In this document: positions 44,184 through 52,374 of the stretch, in pieces | Layout: each line of letters opens with the position of its first letter | Position numbering within the stretch: position 1 is the stretch's first letter | Source: Natrarchaeobaculum sulfurireducens | GTDB lineage: Archaea > Halobacteriota > Halobacteria > Halobacteriales > Natrialbaceae | Reading direction: 5' to 3' | Length of the DNA stretch: 64,000 bases | Assembly (NCBI RefSeq): GCF_003430825.1 | Contig: NZ_CP024047.1 | Location: 2,294,001-2,358,000, forward strand | Translations under genes and position numbers: made by a program | The notes under the pieces: generated by a model | What the model was told of the DNA's origin: nothing | Databases searched by the model: none | Seen by the model: only the letters and a program-made list of their open reading frames with translations

Positions 44184-45190
44184 CGCAGCTTTCGGTACTG
44201 ATCGACCACGAGGTCGAGCCCGAGCGAGCCGTCGGTGATCTCGTAATGGGTCTCGAGCCGCGGATTGAACTTCGCCTTGTACCGATTGATACTCGGGACG
44301 CCGGCACCGACCATGTCGTAGCGAGCGATCTCGTTCCGGAGACCATCGCGCATGACGTACCAGTCGAGCAGGTCGTTGACCGGTAACTCGAGATCCGTAT
44401 CGGGCTTGACGCCGCCTTGCCACCGGTACCGGGTCCGGGCCGATTCGACGACGAGGATGCCGCCGACGAACTCGCCGTCGATGCGACAGACGTAGGGCCT
44501 GAGCGATCCGTCGGGGAGCCGATGGTAGGCCTTCTGGGCGAATTCGGTACTCAGGTGGAACGAGCGGTCCTGATTCTCGTATCGTCTGTCGACCTGTTCG
44601 ACGATGCGTTCGACGTCGGTGATGTCACCTTCCTCGACGACGTAGGCGTCTTCGTCCGCGTTCCGGATGTTGTTCCGGGCGTCCCCGCTAAAGCGGTTCA
44701 ACAGCTCTTCTTCGTCTCCCTCGAGGTCGACGACGTACGTATAGCCCGGTTTCACCTCGTAATCGTTCCAGACGAACGGGCGGACGTCGTCGAACTCTGC
44801 GGCGATGAACTTCGAGTAGATCGGCGAGAGTTCCTCGTCGACCCACTCGAGACAGCCCTCGAGAAAGCGTTTGATCCGGCGGTCGGCCTTGCGCTGTTTC
44901 AGTTTCTCGACGTTCAACACGGCTGGACCGAGATAGGGCGACCACGAGCGGGGAGCCGGTGAGAACGCGCCGGTGAACGGTCCCCTCGTGTACTCGAAGA
45001 TCGGAAAGATCCCGACGGCCTCCTGGCCTTTGAACCCAACCAGCAGGTGCGGTCTCGTGCCAGTGTCGGCGGCTTGAAGACGGAGGGCTTCAGCCCGAAA
45101 GAACGGGTTGGTCCCGCCGGAACGTTCGACGTAGCGGTTCCACTCGTCGGCTTCGGTTCGTGGGTTGAGAACCCTGAGTTCGACGGTCAT
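44180..45190 (-). CDS. FemAB/GNAT-like aminoacyl or acyltransferase
   Basis: 336 residues. The double-GNAT fold of FemAB-like proteins is suggested by WNRYVERSGGTNPFFRAEAL at the N-terminus (the FxxxxW/F substrate lobe), LLVGFKGQEAVGIFPIFEY, the basic ARNNIRNADEDAY that resembles the conserved R-x-x-I-R-x-A/a-x-k segment, and YRWQGGVKPD. Members attach amino acids or acyl groups to glycans or lipids. The start overlaps the stop of the upstream hydrolase gene (ATGA), so the two proteins are made together and probably act on the same molecule. Substrate unknown. Confidence 0.78.
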   Translation of the reverse strand: MTVELRVLNPRTEADEWNRYVERSGGTNPFFRAEALRLQAADTGTRPHLLVGFKGQEAVGIFPIFEYTRGPFTGAFSPAPRSWSPYLGPAVLNVEKLKQRKADRRIKRFLEGCLEWVDEELSPIYSKFIAAEFDDVRPFVWNDYEVKPGYTYVVDLEGDEEELLNRFSGDARNNIRNADEDAYVVEEGDITDVERIVEQVDRRYENQDRSFHLSTEFAQKAYHRLPDGSLRPYVCRIDGEFVGGILVVESARTRYRWQGGVKPDTDLELPVNDLLDWYVMRDGLRNEIARYDMVGAGVPSINRYKAKFNPRLETHYEITDGSLGLDLVVDQYRKLR

Positions 45191-46818
45191 AGATATCCCA
45201 GGTCGGAGAGACGATCTTCGACCGCGCTGTGTTCCGTCGCTGCGATGGCGTTCGACTCGTAGGCTGGATACTCCGCTTTTGCGGTCTCTTCGACGATCGG
45301 GAGCGGCTGGCCGTCCATCTCCGCGTCGATCGGGACGCCAAACAGCGAACAGATCGTCGGCGCGACGTCGAAGATCGTCGGGCTCGCTCCCGCGAGCGAG
45401 ACGTCCTCGTCGAACGCCGGACCTGAAGCCGCGACGACGCCGGTTCGCTTGTGGTTCCAGGACTCCATCGGCTCGCCGAACGTTCCCTGGCCGATATCCG
45501 CGGTAATCGCGGTGTCGAAGTCGGCCGGCACCGTCACGATGTCGGGTGCGTCCTCGAGGTATGGCCCCTCGAAGTACGTCTCTCGGGGTTCGACAGCGTC
45601 GAAGATCGGCTCGCCGTCGGGTGTTCGAAGGCCGGAGAGGTCCTCGATCACCGACTCTCGGAGGGCCTCGTACGCCGATTCGGGGACGACGCCGTTTGGC
45701 TCCCGACTCTCGAGGTTGATTCGCAGACCCAGTTCGCTCTTCGACCGCATGTAGACCCGCGACTGTGGGAAGTCGACCTGCTCGCTGGCGGCCCGGATCA
45801 TCCCGTTCGGCACCCGTCTGCCGATCGGCTCTTTCAGGCCGACGCGATCGAGCGCGCCAGCGACACGCTGGGTCGTGAGCCCGACTTTCGCCGCGGCGTT
45901 CATGGCGTGTTCGATCGGGCCCGTCTCGTGTCCACCGGCGTCCTCGCCCTCGAGTAAGTCGTTCTCCCAGGACGCCGTCCAGTTAGGCATCCCTTCGCCA
46001 CCGCTGCGGGCGGCGACGTCGCCGCGTTCCCGGAGGTACTCGTTGATCCGGAACTCGGGGCCAGAGACCGTCCCGATCCCGTGGTCGCTGACGACCAGGA
46101 CGTTCTCGGGCTCGAGTTCCTCGATGGTTTCCTCGACCTGCTGGTCGACTGCACGGTAGACGGCTTCGATCGCCTCCTTGTCTCCCGGCCGTTCGTGGAA
46201 CACGCTGTCGGTCTGTTGGAACTGTAGAAAGCCGAAATCCGGCTCGATCCGCCTGGAGAGGTATCGAAACGCCTTACCACGGTATTCGATGGTTCGTTCG
46301 TATCCCTCGATCGACCGATCCGGTTCCGGACCGCTCTGGGGATAGACCCGATAGCCGCCACAGGCGAGTTTCACATCCTCGAGGATCCCCGTCGGGTGAC
46401 AGTCGGGGTCTTCGGGAGCGGTCATCCCCGGAATCAACGCCCCGTCGAACTCGCTGGGTGGGTGCGTGACGGGGACGTTGACGACGACGCTCGAGTAGCC
46501 GTGTTCGGAGAGCAGTTCCCAGACCGAACGCGCCCTGACGTGGGTGGCGTTCACCACGTCCCAGTCGTAGCCCTCGAACGAGAGAAAGTCATAGACGCCG
46601 TGTTTTCCCGGATTCTTCCCGGTGAACAGCGACGGCCAGGCACTCGCCGTCCAGGGCGGAATCTGGGACTGGAGTGGCCCGCTCGCGCCTGTGTCGAACA
46701 GTTCGCGTAGCGTCGGAATCGTCCCCGACTCGAACAGTGGCTCGAGTACGGGCCGACACCCGGCATCGAGCCCGACGACGAGCAACCGCATGCCGTCTTC
46801 GTCGGACGAATCTACCAT
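45187..46818 (-). CDS. Alkaline-phosphatase-superfamily hydrolase (type I phosphodiesterase/nucleotide pyrophosphatase)
   Basis: 543 residues, cytoplasmic by prediction. VVGLDAGCRPVLEP holds metal ligand D18; PPWTASAWPSLFTGKNPGKHG holds the likely nucleophile T57; LVVSDHGIG supplies D245 and H246. The intervening FQQTDSVFH matches the superfamily D-x-x-x-H ligand pair. Such enzymes hydrolyse phosphodiesters, pyrophosphates or transfer phosphoalkyl groups; in many surface-glycan clusters they act on nucleotide-linked or lipid-linked sugars. Overlaps the FemAB-like gene by four bases. An ATG at codon 10 is an alternative start. Confidence 0.85.
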   Translation of the reverse strand: MVDSSDEDGMRLLVVGLDAGCRPVLEPLFESGTIPTLRELFDTGASGPLQSQIPPWTASAWPSLFTGKNPGKHGVYDFLSFEGYDWDVVNATHVRARSVWELLSEHGYSSVVVNVPVTHPPSEFDGALIPGMTAPEDPDCHPTGILEDVKLACGGYRVYPQSGPEPDRSIEGYERTIEYRGKAFRYLSRRIEPDFGFLQFQQTDSVFHERPGDKEAIEAVYRAVDQQVEETIEELEPENVLVVSDHGIGTVSGPEFRINEYLRERGDVAARSGGEGMPNWTASWENDLLEGEDAGGHETGPIEHAMNAAAKVGLTTQRVAGALDRVGLKEPIGRRVPNGMIRAASEQVDFPQSRVYMRSKSELGLRINLESREPNGVVPESAYEALRESVIEDLSGLRTPDGEPIFDAVEPRETYFEGPYLEDAPDIVTVPADFDTAITADIGQGTFGEPMESWNHKRTGVVAASGPAFDEDVSLAGASPTIFDVAPTICSLFGVPIDAEMDGQPLPIVEETAKAEYPAYESNAIAATEHSAVEDRLSDLGYL

Positions 46819-47043
46819 GGACTACGCTTCTCCCCGTCAGGCTTTGTTATGCAAACGCTTTGTCACTGTAAGCCGACTCTTCGTCGACCTGTGTCGGGCC
46901 GGGCAGTCCGCCGTCGTCGACTGTAGGGCCAGCCTGCCGTGACGGGTGCGATCGTACCCATCGCATCACTAAGAGGATGATTCACCGAATAGGAAGTGCA
47001 ATGTGTGGGTTGCTCCCAGTGTCTGGGGCTGGGTGGGTGCTGG

Positions 47044-48162
47044 ATGATTAAGGAAACGCCATCGCTATTCGTGCCGTCACCGTCGACGAACCAGGGACAC
47101 AGCGTCGACTCGTTCTTGAATCGACACGCTCAGGAGTTCGTCTTCTATGGGTCCGGAAAAGCGGCGTTGTATGATGGACTCGCCGGACTCATCGAACCAG
47201 GTGAGACCGTTCTCGTCCCGGCGTACCTCCCTGACGCCGTCGTCGAACCGCTGTACGACCTCGAACTCGAGACGGAGTATTACGCCCTCGAGCCGTCACT
47301 TGCACCTGATTTCGTCGATCTGGAACGACGGCTCGACGACGACGTGATCGCCGTTATGTCGGTGAACTACTTCGGGTTCCCGCACCCGGGACTGGACGAG
47401 TTACGATCGATCGTCGCTGACTACGGGTGTTATCACGTCGACGATAACGCACACGCACCGCTCAGCGTAGACGGCGAAACGGTACTCGGCACGCGCGGGC
47501 ATCTCGGGGTTACGAGCCTGTGGAAGCTGTTCCCCGTTCCGGACGGGGCGATACTCTATCTGAACGACGAACAGGCCGCCGAAGCGTACGATCCCTCCTC
47601 GTCGGCTGGCGTTCGGGATGGATTCGACGGTTCCGACTGTCGATACCTCCTGAAGTCGGCGTTCCGTGACGTATTCGATCGAAACGGAACGATTCGTCGG
47701 TCGATCGACGCCATACTGGCCAGCCGCAACGACGGACGCTCCGTTGGCGGCCCTCGAGAACGGTACGAAAAAGGGAAACGACCCATGTCGAAACTCTCGG
47801 CGTACGTCGTCGAGGAGTCAGACCCACGGGCCATCAGGCAGGCCCGCCGACAGAACTACCTGGCCTGGCGGCGAGCCCTCGAGTCCCGAGACGACGTCGA
47901 GTTCGTCTTCGAGTCGCTTCCCGAGGGGATCTGTCCACAAGTGGCACCGGTCAGAGCGGCCGGTCACGAGCAGTTCCGTGCGGAACTCGACCGCTGTGGC
48001 GTTGGCGGTGCGAAGAGATGGCCACGCCTCTCACCGCGGGTTCGAGAGAAGCCGACCTACGAGACCGCGACGAGACTCGCTCGAGAGATCGTCACGCTTC
48101 CGGTCCACCAGCACATCGCTCCGTCGACGATCCTCGACGTGGGGAGACAGCTTCGGCAGTGA
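47044..48162 (+). CDS. DegT/DnrJ/EryC1-fold PLP-dependent aminotransferase-like protein
   Basis: 372 residues from the ATG at 47044; the extended frame from 46996 would add a cysteine-rich leader of 16 residues. Fold type I PLP features: YGSGKAALYDGL near the N-terminus, VPAYLPDAVVEP, HVDDNAHAP (D134) and the candidate Schiff-base lysine K161 in SLWKLFPVPDGA. The usual DegT sequence around the lysine is S-x-x-x-T/S-K; here SLWK departs from it. It may aminate a nucleotide sugar or act in glycan assembly. Divergent from the FemAB/hydrolase pair with 225 bases between starts. Confidence 0.72.
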   Translation: MIKETPSLFVPSPSTNQGHSVDSFLNRHAQEFVFYGSGKAALYDGLAGLIEPGETVLVPAYLPDAVVEPLYDLELETEYYALEPSLAPDFVDLERRLDDDVIAVMSVNYFGFPHPGLDELRSIVADYGCYHVDDNAHAPLSVDGETVLGTRGHLGVTSLWKLFPVPDGAILYLNDEQAAEAYDPSSSAGVRDGFDGSDCRYLLKSAFRDVFDRNGTIRRSIDAILASRNDGRSVGGPRERYEKGKRPMSKLSAYVVEESDPRAIRQARRQNYLAWRRALESRDDVEFVFESLPEGICPQVAPVRAAGHEQFRAELDRCGVGGAKRWPRLSPRVREKPTYETATRLAREIVTLPVHQHIAPSTILDVGRQLRQ

Positions 48163-48201
48163 TCGCGCCCATGCGCGTGGTGAGCTCATAGCGGTGATCC
48201 G

Positions 48202-49941
48202 TCAGCCGTCCGCCCCCACGAGCGTCAGCTTCGCTCGGACGTCCGCCGCGAGGGCGTATCGGCGGCCCGCTTCCCTGTCGAGGACGGACTCCGTCCGCAG
48301 CTCCGAGAGCAACCCCTGGACTGCGACCGGTGAGCGGTCGACGCGCGGGGCGATCGTCGCGGTTTCGAGTGGGCCGTCCCGAGCGAGTTCCGCGACGACG
48401 CGGGCGGCCGTCTCGAGCGAACACTGCGAGCGGTCGCTCGCCGCCTCGACCCGGTCTGTGATCCCGATCGTCTCGAGAAGGTCGACGAACTCGCGGCGTT
48501 CGTTCGCGACGACGATCTCTGCCAGCCCCGTCTCCTCTTCGGAGGCGTAGCCGAACTCGACCGCATCACCGTCCGCGTGGACGATCGGCTCTGGGTGGTC
48601 GCTCGCCGTGTCGGCGTCCTCCAGTTCGGCTTCGTCAGCCAGCCCAGCCGACTCGCCGTCGAGGTCGCGCTCGAGTTCGCTCACGCGCCGACGCAGTCGC
48701 TCGTTTTCCATCCGGAGCCGATCGATCGTCTCGGTTCGCGATTCGAGAAGCGCCTCGAACCGCTCGGCGTCCGCTTCGGCCGCCTCGAGTGCTGCCTCGC
48801 GTTCCTCGAGGTCGTCCTCTAAGACCTCACACTCTCGTTCGAGTTCGACGATTTCCTGGTGGAGCCGCCGCAGTTCCTCGCCGTCGGCTTCGGGCAGTTG
48901 GGTCTGGATCGTCTCGGGGTTCGACAGCGCGTCGGCCATCTGTTTGGCCGCACTCGAGATGTCGCGGGCGTTCTCGAGTTCGCTCTCTAAGGTCTCGATC
49001 CGTGTGTCTTTCTTCTCGAGTTCGTTCTCGAGTTCGACGATCCGATTTTCCTCGCGGTCCTTTCGTTCGGAAATCTGCTGGAGGTCGCCCACGAGCGCGT
49101 CGGAGACGGACTTCAGCTCGGGGCGTTCGAAGTCGTCGAGTCCGGGCGTCGCACCGGCGTCGAAGGTTCGTTTGCGCCGGAACTGGATCTTTCTGACGTC
49201 GACGTCGTTCCAGTCGGTCTGGACGAACGCCTGGCCGTCGTTCAACTCGGAGACGAGTTCGGAGTATTCGGTGTCGATGATCCGGCCGACCACCTTGGTG
49301 TCGTTATCCCAGGTCAGCCGGTGCCAGACGAGCCAGTTCGCCTGCGTGATGAAGTCCTTCTTGACGTCGGCCGGTCGCTGGCTGATCCCCAGAATGCCGA
49401 GGCCGTGTTTGCGCCCGCGTTTCCCGATCTTGATCAGCAGTTTGCCCGTCTCTCCCATGCCGCCACCTTCGGGAATGTACTCGTGGACCTCCTCGACGAC
49501 GAGCAAAAAGGGCTTTTTGAGCTTCTTTTCCTTGACGAACAGCTGTCTGGCGGTCTCCCGGAGCAGTTCGTCGGCGACCGCCTCGTCTAAGTACCCCGAG
49601 ACGTCGAGGATGATCGGGACGTTCTCCTCGAGTGCCAGCGTCGCCATCTGTTCTGCGTGTTCCGGCCCGATCTGAATGTCACACTCCTCGTCGGCCCCCG
49701 CATGAAGCATCTCGTACTCCTCTTTGAGGCCGTAGTACTCGCCGTCGGTGTCGACGATCAACAGTGGAAAGCCCGCCTCGAGTAACTCCTCGGCGATCAC
49801 GGACGCAGTGTTCGACTTCCCGCTACCGGATTTTCCGGTGACGAACCCCCGTCCAGTCAGGAGTTCGACGACGGGCAGGTGCAGGTCAGACCCGTCATCC
49901 GTCTCGCCAACGAGGATCTCACGCTGTTGGTGCTCGCTCAC
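48202..49941 (-). CDS. HerA/FtsK-superfamily ATPase with coiled coil and winged-helix C-terminus
   Basis: 579 residues, GTG start at 49941. The HerA-like ATPase core has Walker A VTGKSGSGKSNTA (36-45), VSGYLDEAVAD, Walker B LLVVEEVHEYIP (146-157), and GISQRPADVKKDF (sensor region). A long coiled coil covers about 295-445 (ERKDREENRIVELENELEKK onward), and the last ~110 residues look like a winged helix (VAELARDGPLETATIAPRV, LSELRTESVL). HerA proteins are hexameric DNA translocases that partner NurA in end resection; here no nurA is adjacent, so the partner and role are open. Confidence 0.82.
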   Translation of the reverse strand: MSEHQQREILVGETDDGSDLHLPVVELLTGRGFVTGKSGSGKSNTASVIAEELLEAGFPLLIVDTDGEYYGLKEEYEMLHAGADEECDIQIGPEHAEQMATLALEENVPIILDVSGYLDEAVADELLRETARQLFVKEKKLKKPFLLVVEEVHEYIPEGGGMGETGKLLIKIGKRGRKHGLGILGISQRPADVKKDFITQANWLVWHRLTWDNDTKVVGRIIDTEYSELVSELNDGQAFVQTDWNDVDVRKIQFRRKRTFDAGATPGLDDFERPELKSVSDALVGDLQQISERKDREENRIVELENELEKKDTRIETLESELENARDISSAAKQMADALSNPETIQTQLPEADGEELRRLHQEIVELERECEVLEDDLEEREAALEAAEADAERFEALLESRTETIDRLRMENERLRRRVSELERDLDGESAGLADEAELEDADTASDHPEPIVHADGDAVEFGYASEEETGLAEIVVANERREFVDLLETIGITDRVEAASDRSQCSLETAARVVAELARDGPLETATIAPRVDRSPVAVQGLLSELRTESVLDREAGRRYALAADVRAKLTLVGADG

Positions 49942-50032
49942 CGCATCCCCACCCCGCCTGCGAACGGCTCGTTCATGCTATCAGTACAGTTCCAAGACAG
50001 ACACCTTGAATATTGGCCTCGGCCGACGGCTC

Positions 50033-50134
50033 TCAGCCCTCGAGGTCGAACGCGACGGCGACCGACTCACCGCCGATCAGCCCCCAGTAGACGAACCAGT
50101 TCCGCCCAGAGAGGGAGAGTGGCGGTTCACGTCA
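50033..50134 (-). pseudogene. Possible C-terminal gene remnant
   Basis: Between the HerA-like and XPB-like genes, the minus strand carries 33 codons between two stops that end in a protein-like sequence (NWFVYWGLIGGESVAVAFDLEG is the tail, 22 codons; key residues W, Y, W, G-G-E-S). There is no start codon. Upstream of it another frame reads a polar sequence up to a CTC-rich run, which could mark a frameshift. Very weak; may be chance. Confidence 0.15.
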
Positions 50135-50184
50135 CGACGAGCGTCACGCGAGGACACGTGGTTTCTGGGACGCCACCGCGTCGG

Positions 50185-52086
50185 TCACTCCTCGCCGTCG
50201 TGGCCGACCGTTTGTTCCCGCACGGTCAGCCCCTTGCGACCGAGGTGCTGGAGCTGCCTGCGGGCGAAATCCTCTTCGCGGGTGCCCCGCGTCGCGAGCA
50301 CGTAGACCAGCGCCCCACCAGCGGGCCGCATGGTCCGTCCCGCCCGCTGGGTTCCCTGCCGGCGCGAGCCGCCGAGTCCCGAGGCGACGATCGCCAGATC
50401 GGCCGTCGGCAGGTCGATTCCCTCGTCACCCACGCGCGAGATAATCAGCAGGTCGCGTTCGTCCCGGCGGAACTCCTCGAGCAGTCGGCGTCGTTCGTGA
50501 TGCGGTGTCTCCCCGGAGAGAAACGGCACCTCAAGGGCGGCCGACAGCTCTCGGCCCTGCTCGAGGAAGTCGACGAAGACGAGCGCCTTTGCGTCAGGAT
50601 GGGCCGACAGCAGATATCGGACGTCGTCGATCTTCCCGCGGTTTTCGGCGGCGATCCGGTATCGCTCGCGGCCCTCCGCCGAGACGTAGGCGTTGCGTTG
50701 TTCGTCGTCGCCCCACGGAACGTACCGGATCTCGAGTTCGGGTTCGGCGACGAAGCCCGCATCGAACAGCGCCTGCCAGTCGGTGCCGATCGGCGGGCCG
50801 ACGAGGGTGAAGATTTCGGTCTGGCGGTCGTCCTCTCTGATCGGGCTCGCCGAGAGGCCGAGCCGGTGGCGGGACTGGAGGTGGGTACTCCGTCGGTAGA
50901 CGTCGCTGGGGACGTGCTGGCACTCGTCGAAAACGACGAGTCCCCACTCGCGGTCGTCGAACAGCGAGCGGTGACGATCCATCCCTGCAATCTGGTAGGT
51001 CGCGATCGTCACCGGCCGGACCTCCTTGCGGCCGCCGTGGTACTGGCCGACCTGGTGAGCTTCGAGCGAGGTGTACTCGACGACGGCGTCGGCCCACTGA
51101 CGTGCGAGATCACGACTCGGGACGAGCACCAGGGTGTCGCCGCCGACGTGGACCATCGCCCCCATCGCGGCGACGGTCTTGCCGCTTCCCGGTGGCCCGA
51201 CGAAGACGCCTTCACCGGCCTCGGCGAAGCGGTCGACCCACGTTCGCTGGTAGTCCCGGAGCCGAACCTGCAGGTCGATCTCGAGGTCCTCGCCGGACTC
51301 GAGGTTTCGCTGGTCCTGTACTGGATAGCCCGCCTCGTAGAGAATACGTTTGATGGCCGCCTCAGCACCCTCTCGAACCCAGTCTTCGGTCTCGGAGATG
51401 GGCGCGTGAACGTGTTCTTCGTCGAGTTTCTGGCGGGCGACGTTGCCCATCACCTCCGGACGCTTCGCCTCGAGAACGGTGTAGCCATCCTCGTGAGTGA
51501 CGAGTCGGAACTGGTGGGCGCGGTCCCACTGGCTTTCGACCCACGTCTCGAGGGAGTCAGAGCGCTGCCCGAGCGCCTGACGCATCGTTCGCTCGAGTCC
51601 CTCAAAGGAGTCGTGAGGTGCCTGCCAGACGTCCTCCGGCCGGACGACGTATCGGTAGCCGCCCTCGCCGTTGCCGTCGGCCAGATGGGCGAACTGGGCG
51701 AGTTGTGCGCGCGTGAACTGCTCCGGTTGATCGACGACGATCTCGCGCCGTTTCGGGAAGACGAGCACCCGCTCGCGGTCGGTCAAGTCCTCGAGCTCGG
51801 TCGGATACCAGACGACCGGGTCTGTCGACACCGACAGTCGCTCGAGATCGCCACGCTCGGCGAGGACCTCGAGCCGCTCGGTCGCTTCCTCGTGGGGGAT
51901 CTCGAGTGCACGGGCGACGGCTGCCGCGGTGAGTACAGGACGACCGTCGTGTTGGCTCGCCTCGTGGAACTCGGCGATAGAGAACGTATCTGCCGACGAC
52001 ACTGCGTCCTGATCGGTTGTCTGCTCGTTGCCGTCCGTGTCGGTCGTCCGACCCGTCGTTGGGTTCGACCCTGATTCGTCGGTCAC
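50185..52086 (-). CDS. XPB/Ssl2-like superfamily 2 DNA helicase
   Basis: 633 residues, GTG start at 52086. Residues ~1-100 are acidic and then carry a winged-helix-like segment (VLTAAAVARALEIPHEEATERLEVLAERGDL). The SF2 core has LRDYQRTWV, Walker A GPPGSGKT (297-304), motif II FDECQHVP (386-393), SASPI, and motif VI QRAGRTMRP. The gap LVFVDFLEQGRELSAAL opens the second RecA domain. DECQ replaces the usual DEVH/DECH of XPB. Archaeal XPB unwinds or remodels DNA in repair, usually with Bax1/NucS-type nuclease, which is not adjacent. C-terminal EQTVGHDGEE tail is acidic. Confidence 0.85.
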   Translation of the reverse strand: MTDESGSNPTTGRTTDTDGNEQTTDQDAVSSADTFSIAEFHEASQHDGRPVLTAAAVARALEIPHEEATERLEVLAERGDLERLSVSTDPVVWYPTELEDLTDRERVLVFPKRREIVVDQPEQFTRAQLAQFAHLADGNGEGGYRYVVRPEDVWQAPHDSFEGLERTMRQALGQRSDSLETWVESQWDRAHQFRLVTHEDGYTVLEAKRPEVMGNVARQKLDEEHVHAPISETEDWVREGAEAAIKRILYEAGYPVQDQRNLESGEDLEIDLQVRLRDYQRTWVDRFAEAGEGVFVGPPGSGKTVAAMGAMVHVGGDTLVLVPSRDLARQWADAVVEYTSLEAHQVGQYHGGRKEVRPVTIATYQIAGMDRHRSLFDDREWGLVVFDECQHVPSDVYRRSTHLQSRHRLGLSASPIREDDRQTEIFTLVGPPIGTDWQALFDAGFVAEPELEIRYVPWGDDEQRNAYVSAEGRERYRIAAENRGKIDDVRYLLSAHPDAKALVFVDFLEQGRELSAALEVPFLSGETPHHERRRLLEEFRRDERDLLIISRVGDEGIDLPTADLAIVASGLGGSRRQGTQRAGRTMRPAGGALVYVLATRGTREEDFARRQLQHLGRKGLTVREQTVGHDGEE

Positions 52087-52343
52087 TGCGCGCCCGTAGC
52101 GGTGGTGCGTGTAAACCGATTTCGCTCGTCAGCCGTCGTCCCGCTGCAACTGCTGAATCGTTGACGTCGGGCAACTTGCGTTCACGGTGGTACTCGAACG
52201 GCCACAACAGTTATGTGCATCTGATAGGTGAAGCCCACTTCCGCCAGGACCCGCTGTAGATCGCGTTTTCAAGCCCTCTACTGCACACCTATGCTGATTT
52301 CTGTTCAACATCGGCTCTCACGGTTCTGGCATTTCACCGCGGA

Positions 52344-52349
52344 TTTAAG
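52344..52349 (+). promoter_or_regulatory. TATA box of the transducer gene
   Basis: TTTAAG centred 28 bases upstream of the ATG at 52375, giving a leaderless transcript. It favours 52375 over the ATG at 52363 and over the long frame starting at 52228. Confidence 0.6.
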
Positions 52350-52374
52350 TACACCCGTCAACATGTATCGGGGT

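Noticed and set aside
46996-47044. Cysteine-rich N-terminal extension of the DegT-like protein
   Set aside because: It begins with GTG and encodes a C-rich, G-rich peptide unlike any aminotransferase leader; ATG 47044 is the better start.
50033-50134. A full small gene between the HerA-like and XPB-like genes
   Set aside because: Only a start-less 33-codon stretch is open; kept as a very low-confidence remnant, not as a gene.
49879-52074. 731-residue plus-strand reading frame opposite the XPB-like helicase
   Set aside because: Antisense to a helicase with all SF2 motifs; the translation has no family motifs and ends at an arbitrary stop.
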